Shown: piece by piece, positions 18,801-26,571 of the stretch | Layout of the letters: the number at the start of each line of letters is the position of its first letter | Numbering within the stretch: position 1 is the stretch's first letter | Assembly: GCA_964433315.1 (NCBI GenBank) | Contig: CAYSQO010000001.1 | Coordinates: 61,150-125,149, forward strand | DNA from: Aquariibacter sp964433315 | Lineage (GTDB): Bacteria > Pseudomonadota > Gammaproteobacteria > Burkholderiales > Burkholderiaceae_C | Direction of reading: 5' to 3' | DNA: 64,000 bases | The notes under the pieces: generated by a model | The model's input: only the letters and a program-made list of their open reading frames with translations | What the model was told of the DNA's origin: nothing | Databases searched by the model: none | Made by a program: the position numbers and the translations under genes

Positions 18801-20068
18801 CCGACGGGAGCAGCGAACCCGAATGGTTCGCTCAACGGACGTTGTCACCCAGGCCTGCCGCGCAGGTCCTCGCAGAAATCGCAGCCCACCAGGAGTACTC
18901 GATCTTCGGCGAGACCTTGACGGGACCGGACAGCCTGTCGAGAGAGTCGACCAGCGAATCGTTCGCAAACCAAGTCTCTGATCGACAACCTGGGCAGCCG
19001 CTCGACTTGAAGGCACGCTTTGCCGGCTGTCTGTTGGGTGGGGCAGTCGGCGATGCGATGGGCGCGCCGGTGGAGTTCCTGAGGCGTTCCGAGATCCTGG
19101 CGCAGTTCGGTTCACAAGGCATCACGGACTATGCGCCGGCCTACGGATCCCTGGGTGCGATCACCGACGACACGCAGATGGCCCTCTTCACCGCCGAAGG
19201 GCTGCTGAGGACCTGGGTTCGAGGTGCGACGAAGGGAATCGCTGACCCTTCCAGCATCGTCGCCAATGCCTATCTCCGATGGCTGCGCACACAAGGTGAA
19301 CGGCCTGATCGAGATCTTGAGGTTGGTGCCGACAAGCCTGGTTGGCTGTTCGAGCATCGGGCGCTCCATAGCCGACGCGCTCCGGGCAGCACCTGCCTAT
19401 CGGCGCTACGGACCATGTCTGGGCTGGGCGAGCCGGCCCTCAACGACAGCAAGGGCTGCGGCGGTGTGATGCGAGTTGCGCCGGCGGGTTTGTACGCGTG
19501 GCATCTTCGATCACGGCAGACGCTGGAGGAAGTGTTCGCGCTGGGTCGCGATCTCGCCGCACTGACCCATGGGCACCCTACGGGATCGTTGGCTGGTGGT
19601 GTGCTGGCGGTGCTCGTGTTCAGGCTGGTTGCCGGGGGGCACCTGATCGAGGCGATCGGAGATGCGAAGGGGTGCCTGCGACGGTGGCCGGATCACGAGG
19701 AAACACTTCGCGCCATTGAGCAGGCCGAGACCCTCTCCCAGTCACAAAGCTCGCCCATCGAGGCGATCGCAGCTCTCGGTGAGGGTTGGACTGCGGAGGA
19801 AGCGCTTGCGATCGGTCTGTATTGCGCTCTTGTCGCCGGGAACTTCAAGGAAGGGGTGATCCTGGCCGTGAATCACGATGGCGATTCCGATTCGACGGGC
19901 GCCATCGCGGGACACCTGCTTGGATTGATGCATGGGGTCCAGGACATTCCTCGGGATTGGCTGGCACCACTCGAACTCCGCGAACTGATCGTTCAGGTGG
20001 CAGATGATTTGGCCTGCCTGGATACCGTCGATCCCAACCGTCTCGCAGAGCGGTATCCGGGATACTGA
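15893..20068 (+). CDS. sngC: Shango helicase SngC fused to ADP-ribosylglycohydrolase
   Basis: 1391 residues. The N-terminal half is a superfamily 2, Lhr-like DEAD/DEAH helicase: motif I ATAAGKTE (about 51-58), motif II DELH (159-162), motif III SAT (194-196), motif VI QRLGRSGRR (about 360-368). A long middle region (about 400-1030) has no feature I can name. From about residue 1040 a complete ADP-ribosylglycohydrolase (DraG/ARH) domain follows. It begins ARFAGCLLGGAVGDAMGAP, with the metal-binding TDDT at about 1090 and NHDGDSDSTGAIAG near 1328. There is no stop or restart at the junction. The fusion suggests removal of ADP-ribose, or sensing of it, is built into the defence complex; this is inference. 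Confidence 0.83.
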   Translation: MSATASSSFHLLDERIQRFIWAEGWESLRDAQETAIPLIVKGDRDVIVAAATAAGKTEAAFLPALTHLVQADTPGLAVYISPLKALINDQFGRLDRLCEQLEVPVWPWHGDISASSKSRFLSQRRGVLLITPESLEAMLCNRGTAIGSTFERLSYLVVDELHAFIGTERGKQLQALMHRIERVVGRRVPRIGLSATLGDMGLAAEFLRPGHGAAVALVESKSSGGELRILVKGYEEPRVVRGEREVEESEPVTPAQIAGHLFKGLRGSNNLVFPNSRREVERYTHLLTRMCEAQQVPNEFWPHHGSLSKEIRAETEAALKQKERPATAICTNTLELGIDIGAVRSVAQIGPPPSVASLRQRLGRSGRRKGEPAVLRGYCVEDALSGQPSIADELRLGTVQMAAMISLLLEGWFEPPSVKGAHLSTLVQQVLSFIAQNGGATIGQLHGLLCAPATPFSVVAKDEFVELIRHLGQKELLVQDSSGVLLHGRIGEKLVNHYTFYAAFTSDEEFRIVAGGTSLGTLPVSQVLTIGQRILFAGRTWKVEDIDEEQKTIHVSRAAGGAPPLFSGGAGRTHTRVRQRMRQLLEGDELPSYLDEVARRFLAEGRANYRARGLSDAYVLDQGREVLLLTWLGDAANEAMACLLRRRGFVAAPAGPGVEVLKGQATLEDIVDVLFDAGLDEVPPLDVLLADTRNLQREKWDWALPDRLLRKAYGSQHLDLEEALGWIRTLPGAGRLGTAGSLATGESLGTVVDPAAPDAGGGIADGPSERLHLAPMEGFAEVRLKQAALDSIGLPQMSYPVPIHVLQGGLADDGHLPLAAMLHGLQVQARPGGAPWRDMEPVMARLASLTSPDDNRAVISASSDAWWLELGPVDLTGRIVTIQRGDHLIAAVTPRDDGRLRVSTYRPLDAKSLEYLLGLGQAAHPVHGVNMRENNWEYALDCSAGNGNHYAAERGEAYLSSWDGGLGTWSDGSSEPEWFAQRTLSPRPAAQVLAEIAAHQEYSIFGETLTGPDSLSRESTSESFANQVSDRQPGQPLDLKARFAGCLLGGAVGDAMGAPVEFLRRSEILAQFGSQGITDYAPAYGSLGAITDDTQMALFTAEGLLRTWVRGATKGIADPSSIVANAYLRWLRTQGERPDRDLEVGADKPGWLFEHRALHSRRAPGSTCLSALRTMSGLGEPALNDSKGCGGVMRVAPAGLYAWHLRSRQTLEEVFALGRDLAALTHGHPTGSLAGGVLAVLVFRLVAGGHLIEAIGDAKGCLRRWPDHEETLRAIEQAETLSQSQSSPIEAIAALGEGWTAEEALAIGLYCALVAGNFKEGVILAVNHDGDSDSTGAIAGHLLGLMHGVQDIPRDWLAPLELRELIVQVADDLACLDTVDPNRLAERYPGY

Positions 20069-20175
20069 GGGGCGGGTGGCGCGAGCGTGGCCAGAACGCA
20101 TCCGGGCCTGTTGACTGTGAACCGAGCGCAGGTCGGGCAAGCAAAGGCGCGAGTTCCCGCGTGCACAATTGCCCC

Positions 20176-20637
20176 ATGCCGAACATTGCTACCGTATTGA
20201 AGGCAGAGATCGTTCGACTGGCGCGCAAGGAACTGCGCGAGCAGGTCGATCCACTGAGGAAAAGCCTTTCCGCATCCCGAGCGGAAGTCGCGGCTCTCAA
20301 GCGCAAGGTCAGCGACCTTGAGCGGCAGATCAGGCATGCGTCGCGCGTCCTGCCTGATGTCCCCGCTGTTCCGCAGGCAGAGTTGTCGAGTGCAGAAGAT
20401 GTCGGCAGCTTCCGGTTTCGTGCAGGGGGCATGGCCAGCAATCGCAAGCGCCTGGGCTTGTCGGCTGCGGATTTCGGGCTGCTGGTCGGCGCGTCGGGGC
20501 AGAGCGTGTACGCCTGGGAGCAGGGCAAGGCACGCCCCAGGGGCAGGAACCTCGCGGCCATCGCTGCCTTGCGCGGGGTCGGCAAGCGCGAGGTGGTGGA
20601 GCGGTTGGCAGCCCTGAAGTCGGGCGAGCAGTCGTAG
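20176..20637 (+). CDS. Coiled-coil HTH (XRE/YiaG-like) regulator
   Basis: 153 residues. Residues 1-60 form a predicted coiled coil rich in Lys/Arg/Glu (EIVRLARKELREQVDPLRKSL). Residues about 95-150 hold a YiaG-like helix-turn-helix (KRLGLSAADFGLLVGASGQSVYAWEQGKARPR). The gene starts about 100 bases after sngC on the same strand and may regulate the defence cluster. I chose ATG 20176 over an upstream GTG because similar proteins begin MPNIATVLK. Confidence 0.72.
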   Translation: MPNIATVLKAEIVRLARKELREQVDPLRKSLSASRAEVAALKRKVSDLERQIRHASRVLPDVPAVPQAELSSAEDVGSFRFRAGGMASNRKRLGLSAADFGLLVGASGQSVYAWEQGKARPRGRNLAAIAALRGVGKREVVERLAALKSGEQS

Positions 20638-20717
20638 GCGAGCCGACACGCGGTCCGGCGTCCTGACCGGACCACCGGCGGGCGCTACTCGCCAGCCTTG
20701 AGGTGCACGGGCTCGAT

Positions 20718-20773
20718 GGGATCCTGACTGCATGGTGGGCCGCCGGCCTGCCATGCAACCGATCAGGAGTCCC
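20718..20773 (+). promoter_or_regulatory. ParB-gene leader hairpin that masks the ribosome-binding site
   Basis: GGGATCCTGA (20718-20727) pairs with TCAGGAgTCCC (20763-20773) with one bulged G. This buries AGGAG (20765-20769), which lies six bases before the ParB ATG. Inside, TGCATGG (20729-20735) pairs perfectly with CCATGCA (20751-20757), topped by GGCC/GGCC. A stem of this size at the start site suggests translational control. Confidence 0.6.
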
Positions 20774-20775
20774 TC

Positions 20776-22923
20776 ATGAAATTCTCCAAAGCCGAGGTCG
20801 ACGCCATCATCGAGGCGTCCCCGCGCACTTTCGTTCCCTTCAACAAGCTGGTGCTGTCCGAGGACCACCAGGCCCGCAGTGCCACGACGCCCGCGATGTC
20901 GCTGCCGGAACTGGCCGCGTCGATCAAGGACAGCGGCGTGCTGCAGAACCTTGTCGTCGTCCAGGCGGCGCGCGGGCGCTACGAGGTCTGCGCCGGCGGG
21001 CGGCGGCTCGCCGCGCTCACGCTGCTCGTGCAGCAGGGCGACATCGCCGACAACTACCCCGTGCCGGTGCTCGTCGTGCCGGCTGACAAGGCGCTCATCG
21101 CGAGCCTTGCCGAGAACTGCTTCCACGTGCCGATGCACCCGGCCGACGAGTTCGCCGCCTTCGCCAGACTGCTCGCGCAGGGCAAGTCCGTCGAGGACGT
21201 GGCCGCAGCCTTCGGCGTGACGCCGCTCATCGTCAAGCGGCGCATGAAGCTCGCCACCGTCTCGCCCCGGCTGATGGCCTTGTACCGGGAAGGCGGCATC
21301 GGCCTAGACTGCCTCATGGTGCTGGCCTCGGTCGACGATCACCAGCGCCAGGAGCAGGCCTGGGCCGGTCTGCCGAGCTGGAACCAGCGCCCGGAGCATC
21401 TGCGGCAGCTGCTGACCCGGGGCGAGATCGAATCGGACGCCGACCCTCTGGCCCGGTTCGTCACCGTCAAGGCCTACGAGAAGGCCGGCGGACCCCTGCG
21501 CCGCGACCTGTTCAGCGACAACGACCGCAAGGCCTACCTGCTGGACCCGGCCCTGCTGGAGCGCCTCGCCGCCGACAAGCTGGGCAAGCGCGCGAAGCAA
21601 CTGCTGTCTGAAGGCTGGAAGTGGGTCGACATCCGTCCGCGCTTCGCCTACGACGAGTACGTCAAGCACGGCGAACTGCGCAAGCCCCGCCGCGCTCCGA
21701 CGCCCGAGGAAGCCGAGGCGCTGAAGGCGCTGGACACGCGCATCGCTGCCCTGCACGAGCAGATGGACGCGCTGGTGGACCGCGACGGAGATGGCGATGG
21801 CGATGCCGGCGAGGGCGTCAGCGGCGCCAGCGAGGCGAACGACGCCGCCGACGAGGACGACGCGTCGAGCGACCGTGCCTTCCTCGCCCTGGAGTCCGAG
21901 GCCGATGGGCTGGAGGAAGAGCGCAAGGCGAGACTGGAAGCGCTGACCGAATGGCCCGTGGCCTGGATGGCGCTCGCCGGGTGCGTGCTGCATGTGGGCG
22001 CGGACGGCCGTGCCGCGATCAAGGCAGGTCTCATCCGGCCCGAGGATCGGACCGATCTGGCGCAGGCCATCACCAAGGCTGCCGAGCAGAAGTCGGCCGT
22101 TGGAGGCGGCTCGGAAGACGGCGCGGATCCTGCGCCCGGCTCGGGGCTCCCGGCCCTGCAGTCGCATCCATCGGCAGCCGGCGCCACGGCACGGCCCGTG
22201 CACTCCGAGAAGCTCATGCGCCGCCTCACGGCACACCGCGTCGCCGCGATCCAGGCAGAGCTGCTGGACCGACCCGAGGTTGCGCTGGCGGCACTGACGA
22301 CCCACCTGACACTGAAGCTGCTGGCCGACCCGCTCCATGGCGCCTACCGACTGCCCAACCTGCTGGCGATCAGCGCGACCGGCAACCAGCACGAACTGCG
22401 GGGCGCGGCCGAGGACATCGAGGCAAGCCCGGCGGCCCAGCGCATCGAAGCCGACCGGATCGCCTGGATCGAGCACCTGCCCAAGGAATCCGACGCGGTG
22501 TTCGACTGGATGCTGCGGCAGCCGCCGCAGACGGTGCAGCGGCTGCTGACCTTCCTGGTCGCGTCCACCGTGAACGGCATCACCGGCACCGACACCGGCC
22601 GACCAGTCAATGACGGTCTGGCCCGCGCCCTCGGCCTGGACATGACGCGATGGTGGTCGGCGACGGGGAAGGCCTACCTTCAGCACGTGTCCAAGGCGAG
22701 GGTGGTCGAGGTGGTGCACACCGTGGCCGGCGCCAAGGCGGCAGGCCCGCTCGCGGCGCTGAAGAAGGATGCCGCGGTGGCGCAGGCCGAACAACTGCTC
22801 GCCGGGCGTGGCTGGTTGCCCGACTGCCTGCGCGTGCAGCCGCACGCCGATGCCCCGGCGACGGGTGGCGAGAAGGTCGACGCCAACGATCCAGCACGGA
22901 CCGAGGCGCCCGACTGCGCCTGA
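20776..22923 (+). CDS. ParB/RepB/Spo0J-family partition-like protein
   Basis: 715 residues. The ParB N-terminal domain is clear: LSLPELAASIKDSGVLQNLVV-type box, GRYEVCAGGRRLAAL, then a likely arginine/NTP pocket. SLAENCFHVPMHPADEFAAF and a helix-turn-helix (SVEDVAAAFGVTPLIVKRRMKLA) follow. After about residue 340 comes an acidic low-complexity linker (DRDGDGDGDAGEG), then a long C-terminal region of unknown fold. This size is common for ParB-like proteins on integrative elements and large plasmids. No ParA gene is next to it; the ParM gene at 29125 may be the filament partner of a different segregation module. Confidence 0.82.
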   Translation: MKFSKAEVDAIIEASPRTFVPFNKLVLSEDHQARSATTPAMSLPELAASIKDSGVLQNLVVVQAARGRYEVCAGGRRLAALTLLVQQGDIADNYPVPVLVVPADKALIASLAENCFHVPMHPADEFAAFARLLAQGKSVEDVAAAFGVTPLIVKRRMKLATVSPRLMALYREGGIGLDCLMVLASVDDHQRQEQAWAGLPSWNQRPEHLRQLLTRGEIESDADPLARFVTVKAYEKAGGPLRRDLFSDNDRKAYLLDPALLERLAADKLGKRAKQLLSEGWKWVDIRPRFAYDEYVKHGELRKPRRAPTPEEAEALKALDTRIAALHEQMDALVDRDGDGDGDAGEGVSGASEANDAADEDDASSDRAFLALESEADGLEEERKARLEALTEWPVAWMALAGCVLHVGADGRAAIKAGLIRPEDRTDLAQAITKAAEQKSAVGGGSEDGADPAPGSGLPALQSHPSAAGATARPVHSEKLMRRLTAHRVAAIQAELLDRPEVALAALTTHLTLKLLADPLHGAYRLPNLLAISATGNQHELRGAAEDIEASPAAQRIEADRIAWIEHLPKESDAVFDWMLRQPPQTVQRLLTFLVASTVNGITGTDTGRPVNDGLARALGLDMTRWWSATGKAYLQHVSKARVVEVVHTVAGAKAAGPLAALKKDAAVAQAEQLLAGRGWLPDCLRVQPHADAPATGGEKVDANDPARTEAPDCA

Positions 22924-23075
22924 ACGCAGGGCCGGCCCGGGCCGGGCCGGCTCAGGCGACCGGGGCAGCCGTGTCGCCGTCGTCCCCGATGCTTTGTGGC
23001 CCGGGCTTGCCGGTCTCGCCCTGGGCCGGGTCGCGGCTCCCTGCAGGCGAGCGCCGGATCGCACCGATGTAGGCG

Positions 23076-23095
23076 ATATGTGCAGCTGCACATAT
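23076..23095. repeat. Perfect 20-bp palindrome beside the RIT element
   Basis: ATATGTGCAG followed by its exact reverse complement CTGCACATAT. It contains two inverted copies of TATGTGCAG, the motif repeated inside both RIT ends, and lies four bases outside the left terminal repeat. It may be a target or a recombinase site. Confidence 0.7.
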
Positions 23096-23099
23096 AGCG

Positions 23100-23128
23100 T
23101 ATTTAGGTCAGTCCGCGGTTATGCGCAG
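23100..23128 (+). repeat. RIT left terminal inverted repeat, 29 bp
   Basis: Begins TATTTAGGTCAGTCC and ends GCGGTTATGCGCAG. It is an exact reverse complement of 26609-26637. The motif GTTATGCGCAG at its inner end recurs inverted at 23173-23183. Confidence 0.92.
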
Positions 23129-23183
23129 TAAGGACCGCAGTGCGGCGCCACCCAAGGAACCCGATGACCCCGCTGCGCATAAC

Positions 23184-23219
23184 GCCTCGCAGCACCAGCC
23201 GTTGCTGGCGCTGCGAGGC
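23184..23219. terminator. Hairpin downstream of the RIT recombinase genes
   Basis: GCCTCGCAGC (23184-23193) pairs with GCTGCGAGGC (23210-23219), extended by CCAGC/GCTGG around a four-base loop. It lies just after the stop of the last recombinase gene, so it may end that transcript. No T-run is obvious, so it may instead be part of the recombination end. Confidence 0.5.
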
Positions 23220-23234
23220 GGTCCTGTCGTCGAC

Positions 23235-24245
23235 CTACAGCGAGTGCAGCCAGTCCAGCAGCGACTTGCTCTGCTGCCAGGACGGCAGCGCCGCCGACGG
23301 CGACTCGCCGGCCACCTTCTCCAGCGCGCGTCGCTTCATCTCCAGGTTCGCCCGGGCGTAGATCTGCGTCGTCTTCACATCCACGTGCCCGAGGAAGTCG
23401 CGGATGATCTCCAGCGACACGCCGCTCTGCAGAAGGTGCATGCCCTTGGTGTGGCGCAGGCTGTGAGGGCTGATCTTCTGCGTGAAGCCGGGCACCGCCG
23501 ACCGGGCTGCCTGCACGTGGCAGTGCAGCAGGTAGCGCAGTCCCGATCTCGACAAGCGCCCGCCCTGGCGGTTCTGGAACAGCGGCAGGTGGCCTCGCTC
23601 AGGCCGGTCGAGATCGTTCTCCCGCAGGTGGTCACGCAGCAGCCGAGCTGTGGCGTCCATCAGCGGCACGACGCGCACCTTGCGACCCTTGCCCAGCAGC
23701 CGAACCTGAGCCGGCGTCGTCAGGCGCACATCGTGGGCGTTCAGGTCGATCAACTCCTGCGCCCGGGCACCGGTGTCGTACAGCACGCTGAGCATCACTG
23801 CATCGCGCCTCCCGGCCGACGTGGTCGGATCGGGGTGCGCCAGCACCTGAGTCAGCTCGTCCTTCGACATGTAGGCCACCGGCACCTGGACATGGCGCCG
23901 CATTGGCATCGCCATGATCTTCTGGCACTGCAGCATCCGCTCCGGCACTTCGGACTGCACGTAGCGGAAGAACGCGTGCAGCACGGCCAGGCGCTGGTTC
24001 AGGGTGCGGATCGAGCACTTCCGCTCCTGCGCCAGGTGATCGAGGAAGGCTTCCACGAACGCCACGTCGATGTCGGCCAGGGACAGGCGCTCGACAGCAA
24101 TGCCGCGACCGTCACGGCCGAAACGCAGCAGCAGCGTGAACACGTCGCGGTAGGCCTTGATGGTGTTCGGGCTGACTTTGCGCTGGCCGGCCAGGTAGCG
24201 TGTGAGGAAGTTCGTCACTTGGACGGACAGGTCGGTCGGCTTCAT
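23235..24245 (-). CDS. RIT tyrosine recombinase, third gene
   Basis: 336 residues starting at the ATG that overlaps the second recombinase stop (ATGA). An N-terminal SAM-like core-binding domain (about 10-100) is followed by the catalytic domain: Arg in YDTGARAQELIDL, HSLRHTKGMHLLQSG, GHVDVKTTQIYARAN with the nucleophilic Tyr. It closely resembles XerC/XerD-type recombinases of RIT elements, where three different recombinases act together. All catalytic residues are present, so it looks active. Confidence 0.88.
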   Translation of the reverse strand: MKPTDLSVQVTNFLTRYLAGQRKVSPNTIKAYRDVFTLLLRFGRDGRGIAVERLSLADIDVAFVEAFLDHLAQERKCSIRTLNQRLAVLHAFFRYVQSEVPERMLQCQKIMAMPMRRHVQVPVAYMSKDELTQVLAHPDPTTSAGRRDAVMLSVLYDTGARAQELIDLNAHDVRLTTPAQVRLLGKGRKVRVVPLMDATARLLRDHLRENDLDRPERGHLPLFQNRQGGRLSRSGLRYLLHCHVQAARSAVPGFTQKISPHSLRHTKGMHLLQSGVSLEIIRDFLGHVDVKTTQIYARANLEMKRRALEKVAGESPSAALPSWQQSKSLLDWLHSL

Positions 24246-25237
24246 GATGACCTCCACGGCCGGCGCGGGATGACGTCGCTGAAGGCAGCGTCCGATCGCG
24301 CGACGATCTCCGGGTACAGCTCGGCGGTCATCTGCAGGTAGTCCTGCGTGCCGTCGATCGAGGCGTGGCCCAGGTAGGTGGCCAGCACCGGCATCCTGGC
24401 CTGCAGGTCGGCGCCCTCGCGGTACCAGCGCAACAGGGCGTGCACCGCAAAGGTGTGGCGCAGATCATGAAGGCGAGGCCCTTCTCCTCGCCCGCCATGG
24501 CCGATGCCGCATCGGTGCAGCAGATCCCGGAAGTTGCAGTAGATGCCGCTGCCGTGCAATTGCCCGCCGCGTGGTGACCGGAAGAAGTAGTCGTCGTCGG
24601 CACGTGGCCCCAGCGCGGCAGCGTACTTCTGCAACCGGACCACCAGCGGCCGGGCGGGTGGCACCAGGCGATCCTTGCGGAACTTGGTGTCGTTGATGCG
24701 CAGCACGCCCTGGACCAGGTCGACGTCGCGCATGCGCAGGCTCAGCGCCTCTTCGAGACGCAGGCCGCATCCGTACAGCACGCGGAGTAGCTCCGGCAAG
24801 ACGATGTGGCGCAGGTGGGTCGACGCCATCGGCTTGATCCGGTCAGCGGTCTCCAGCAAGCGGCGAACTTCCTCGTGCGTCAACACGCGCGCCACGAACG
24901 TCCTCGACTCCTTGGCGCCGACTGCGTGATCCGGCACGTCGGCGGGATGGCCGAGCCGGCGCAGGAACAGGGCGAAGTGGCGAACCTGGTTGACACGGGC
25001 ACGCTGGGTCTTGTCGGTCTCGTGCGGCTGCTTGGCCAGCCACGATGAAGTCACGGCCTTGGTCAACTCGACCTGTTGCAGGCCTTGGCGGCACAGATGG
25101 GCGTCGAGTCGGCGCAGGGCCCATGCGCCTACGTTGTAGCGATAGCCACAGGCTCGCTTCTCCTGGATGAACTGAGCCATCAGTGGGGCCAAGGGGCTGC
25201 TGCCGGTGAAGGTCGCGGGCTTACTGGACGAGGCCAT
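24242..25237 (-). CDS. RIT tyrosine recombinase, second gene
   Basis: 331 residues from the ATG at 25237, inside the end of the first recombinase gene (17-base overlap). Catalytic residues seen: Arg in GCGLRLEEALSLRMRD, HDLRHTFAVHALL, LGHASIDGTQDYLQ with the Tyr. The N-terminal half is the core-binding domain (FIQEKRACGYRYNVGAWALRRLDAHL). Longer frames upstream only shadow the first gene. Confidence 0.88.
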   Translation of the reverse strand: MASSSKPATFTGSSPLAPLMAQFIQEKRACGYRYNVGAWALRRLDAHLCRQGLQQVELTKAVTSSWLAKQPHETDKTQRARVNQVRHFALFLRRLGHPADVPDHAVGAKESRTFVARVLTHEEVRRLLETADRIKPMASTHLRHIVLPELLRVLYGCGLRLEEALSLRMRDVDLVQGVLRINDTKFRKDRLVPPARPLVVRLQKYAAALGPRADDDYFFRSPRGGQLHGSGIYCNFRDLLHRCGIGHGGRGEGPRLHDLRHTFAVHALLRWYREGADLQARMPVLATYLGHASIDGTQDYLQMTAELYPEIVARSDAAFSDVIPRRPWRSS

Positions 25238-26492
25238 GGCACACCTCCTCCGGATCGATGGCGGCCAGGCGCAACGTCTCCACGTCGGCCTTGGCGTAGA
25301 TGAAGGTCGTTGCCGGCGAGGCGTGTCCCAGCACGGCAGAGATGACCGGGAACGGCGTCTGCGCACCGAGCAGTCGCGTGGCCAGGGTGTGCCGCAGCGA
25401 GTGCAGGCCCTGGCGCTGCGGCGCCTTGAACTTGATGCCGGCCAGTTCGCGCCAGTAAGCCACGACGCGGTAGAGCCGGTCGTTCTGGCAGATCGGATCG
25501 AACGGCGGCGTCAGGTTGGTGAAGAGATGCCGGTGCTCGACCGTTGGTCGCCCCGCTCGCAGGTAGTCGATGATCGCGGCGCCCACTTCCTCGATCAGCG
25601 GCAGGACCAGCGGCTCCCCCGTCTTGCTCTGCACGATCTCGATGGTGGATGTCGACCAGTGCAGGTGGTCGAGCGTCAGCACCTTGATGTCACCCAGCCG
25701 CAGTCCCAGTCGAGCTGCGAGCAGCAGGATGGCGTAGTCCCGCCGGCCCTTCGGCGAGCTGCGATCGACAGCGCCAAGCAGTTGCTCGACCAGTTCCGGC
25801 TCCCAAACCGAGGGGACCGTGGCGTTGCTTGCCAGTCGGACCGTCGGCAACGCGGCACTGAGATCGCGCGGCAGGATGCCGCGCATGAAGAGGTACTGCA
25901 GGAACAGCCGCACGCCCGACGAGACGCAAGCGACGGTCCTCGGCTTCCAGTCCGTCCGGGTCTGAATGAAGGCGCTGAGGTGCTCGGCCTGCAGCATGTC
26001 CAGCGACTCCAGGCCGCGAACACGCAGGAAGTCCAGGAAGACCGCGATGCTGTGCATGCGCTCGGCCAGACTGGTGGGCCGAAGGTGCCGGCGTTCCCTG
26101 GCGTACTGCTCGTACTCCCGCAGGGCCTTGTGCATGCCCATCGGTACGCGAAGCCCGGTGGTCTCGACCACGAAGCGGCTGATGGTGCCGGTGCGCGCGA
26201 AGTCGTCGAGCACCTTGACGCCGAAGACCAAATGGCGCCGCCAGCGCTGACCTTCCACCAGCACTTCGCCATCACGCAGCCCGAAGGCTTCCTCGAAGCG
26301 AAGCGCGAGGTCGCGCGAGTAGACCGCGGGCTGACCCTGAGCACGGGCGAAGTCGGCGAGCTGTTCCCACACCCGCTTGTAGCGGTTGACGGTTCGTATG
26401 GTGTAGCTGCGCATCAGCAGTTCCTGCGCAGCGGCCTGACACAGTGGCTCCAGCGCCAGCGCGCCGGATCCATCGGAGTTGAGCGAATCCAT
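25221..26492 (-). CDS. RIT tyrosine recombinase, first gene
   Basis: 423 residues from the ATG at 26492, with AGGAGA six bases upstream. It is the longest of the trio and the first to be transcribed. Catalytic set: Arg in AARLGLRLGDIKVL, HSLRHTLATRLLG, GHASPATTFIYAKAD. The promoter should lie between its start and the right terminal repeat, in about 115 bases that also hold an internal copy of the repeat motif (26551-26561), so recombinase binding could influence expression. Confidence 0.88.
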   Translation of the reverse strand: MDSLNSDGSGALALEPLCQAAAQELLMRSYTIRTVNRYKRVWEQLADFARAQGQPAVYSRDLALRFEEAFGLRDGEVLVEGQRWRRHLVFGVKVLDDFARTGTISRFVVETTGLRVPMGMHKALREYEQYARERRHLRPTSLAERMHSIAVFLDFLRVRGLESLDMLQAEHLSAFIQTRTDWKPRTVACVSSGVRLFLQYLFMRGILPRDLSAALPTVRLASNATVPSVWEPELVEQLLGAVDRSSPKGRRDYAILLLAARLGLRLGDIKVLTLDHLHWSTSTIEIVQSKTGEPLVLPLIEEVGAAIIDYLRAGRPTVEHRHLFTNLTPPFDPICQNDRLYRVVAYWRELAGIKFKAPQRQGLHSLRHTLATRLLGAQTPFPVISAVLGHASPATTFIYAKADVETLRLAAIDPEEVCHGLVQ

Positions 26493-26571
26493 GATCGTCT
26501 CCTCGTTGAAGGCGGCCCCTGTGGCCACCGGGGAGGACGATCTTGGAAGCGTTATGTGCAGCCGCGCAGGC

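Noticed and set aside
12154..20068. Considered a BREX locus because SngB resembles BrxD and SngC resembles BrxHI
   Set aside because: No PglZ, BrxC or BREX methylase lies nearby and a TerB protein leads the operon, which fits Shango. The methylase at 38895 is MmeI-like and belongs to another element.
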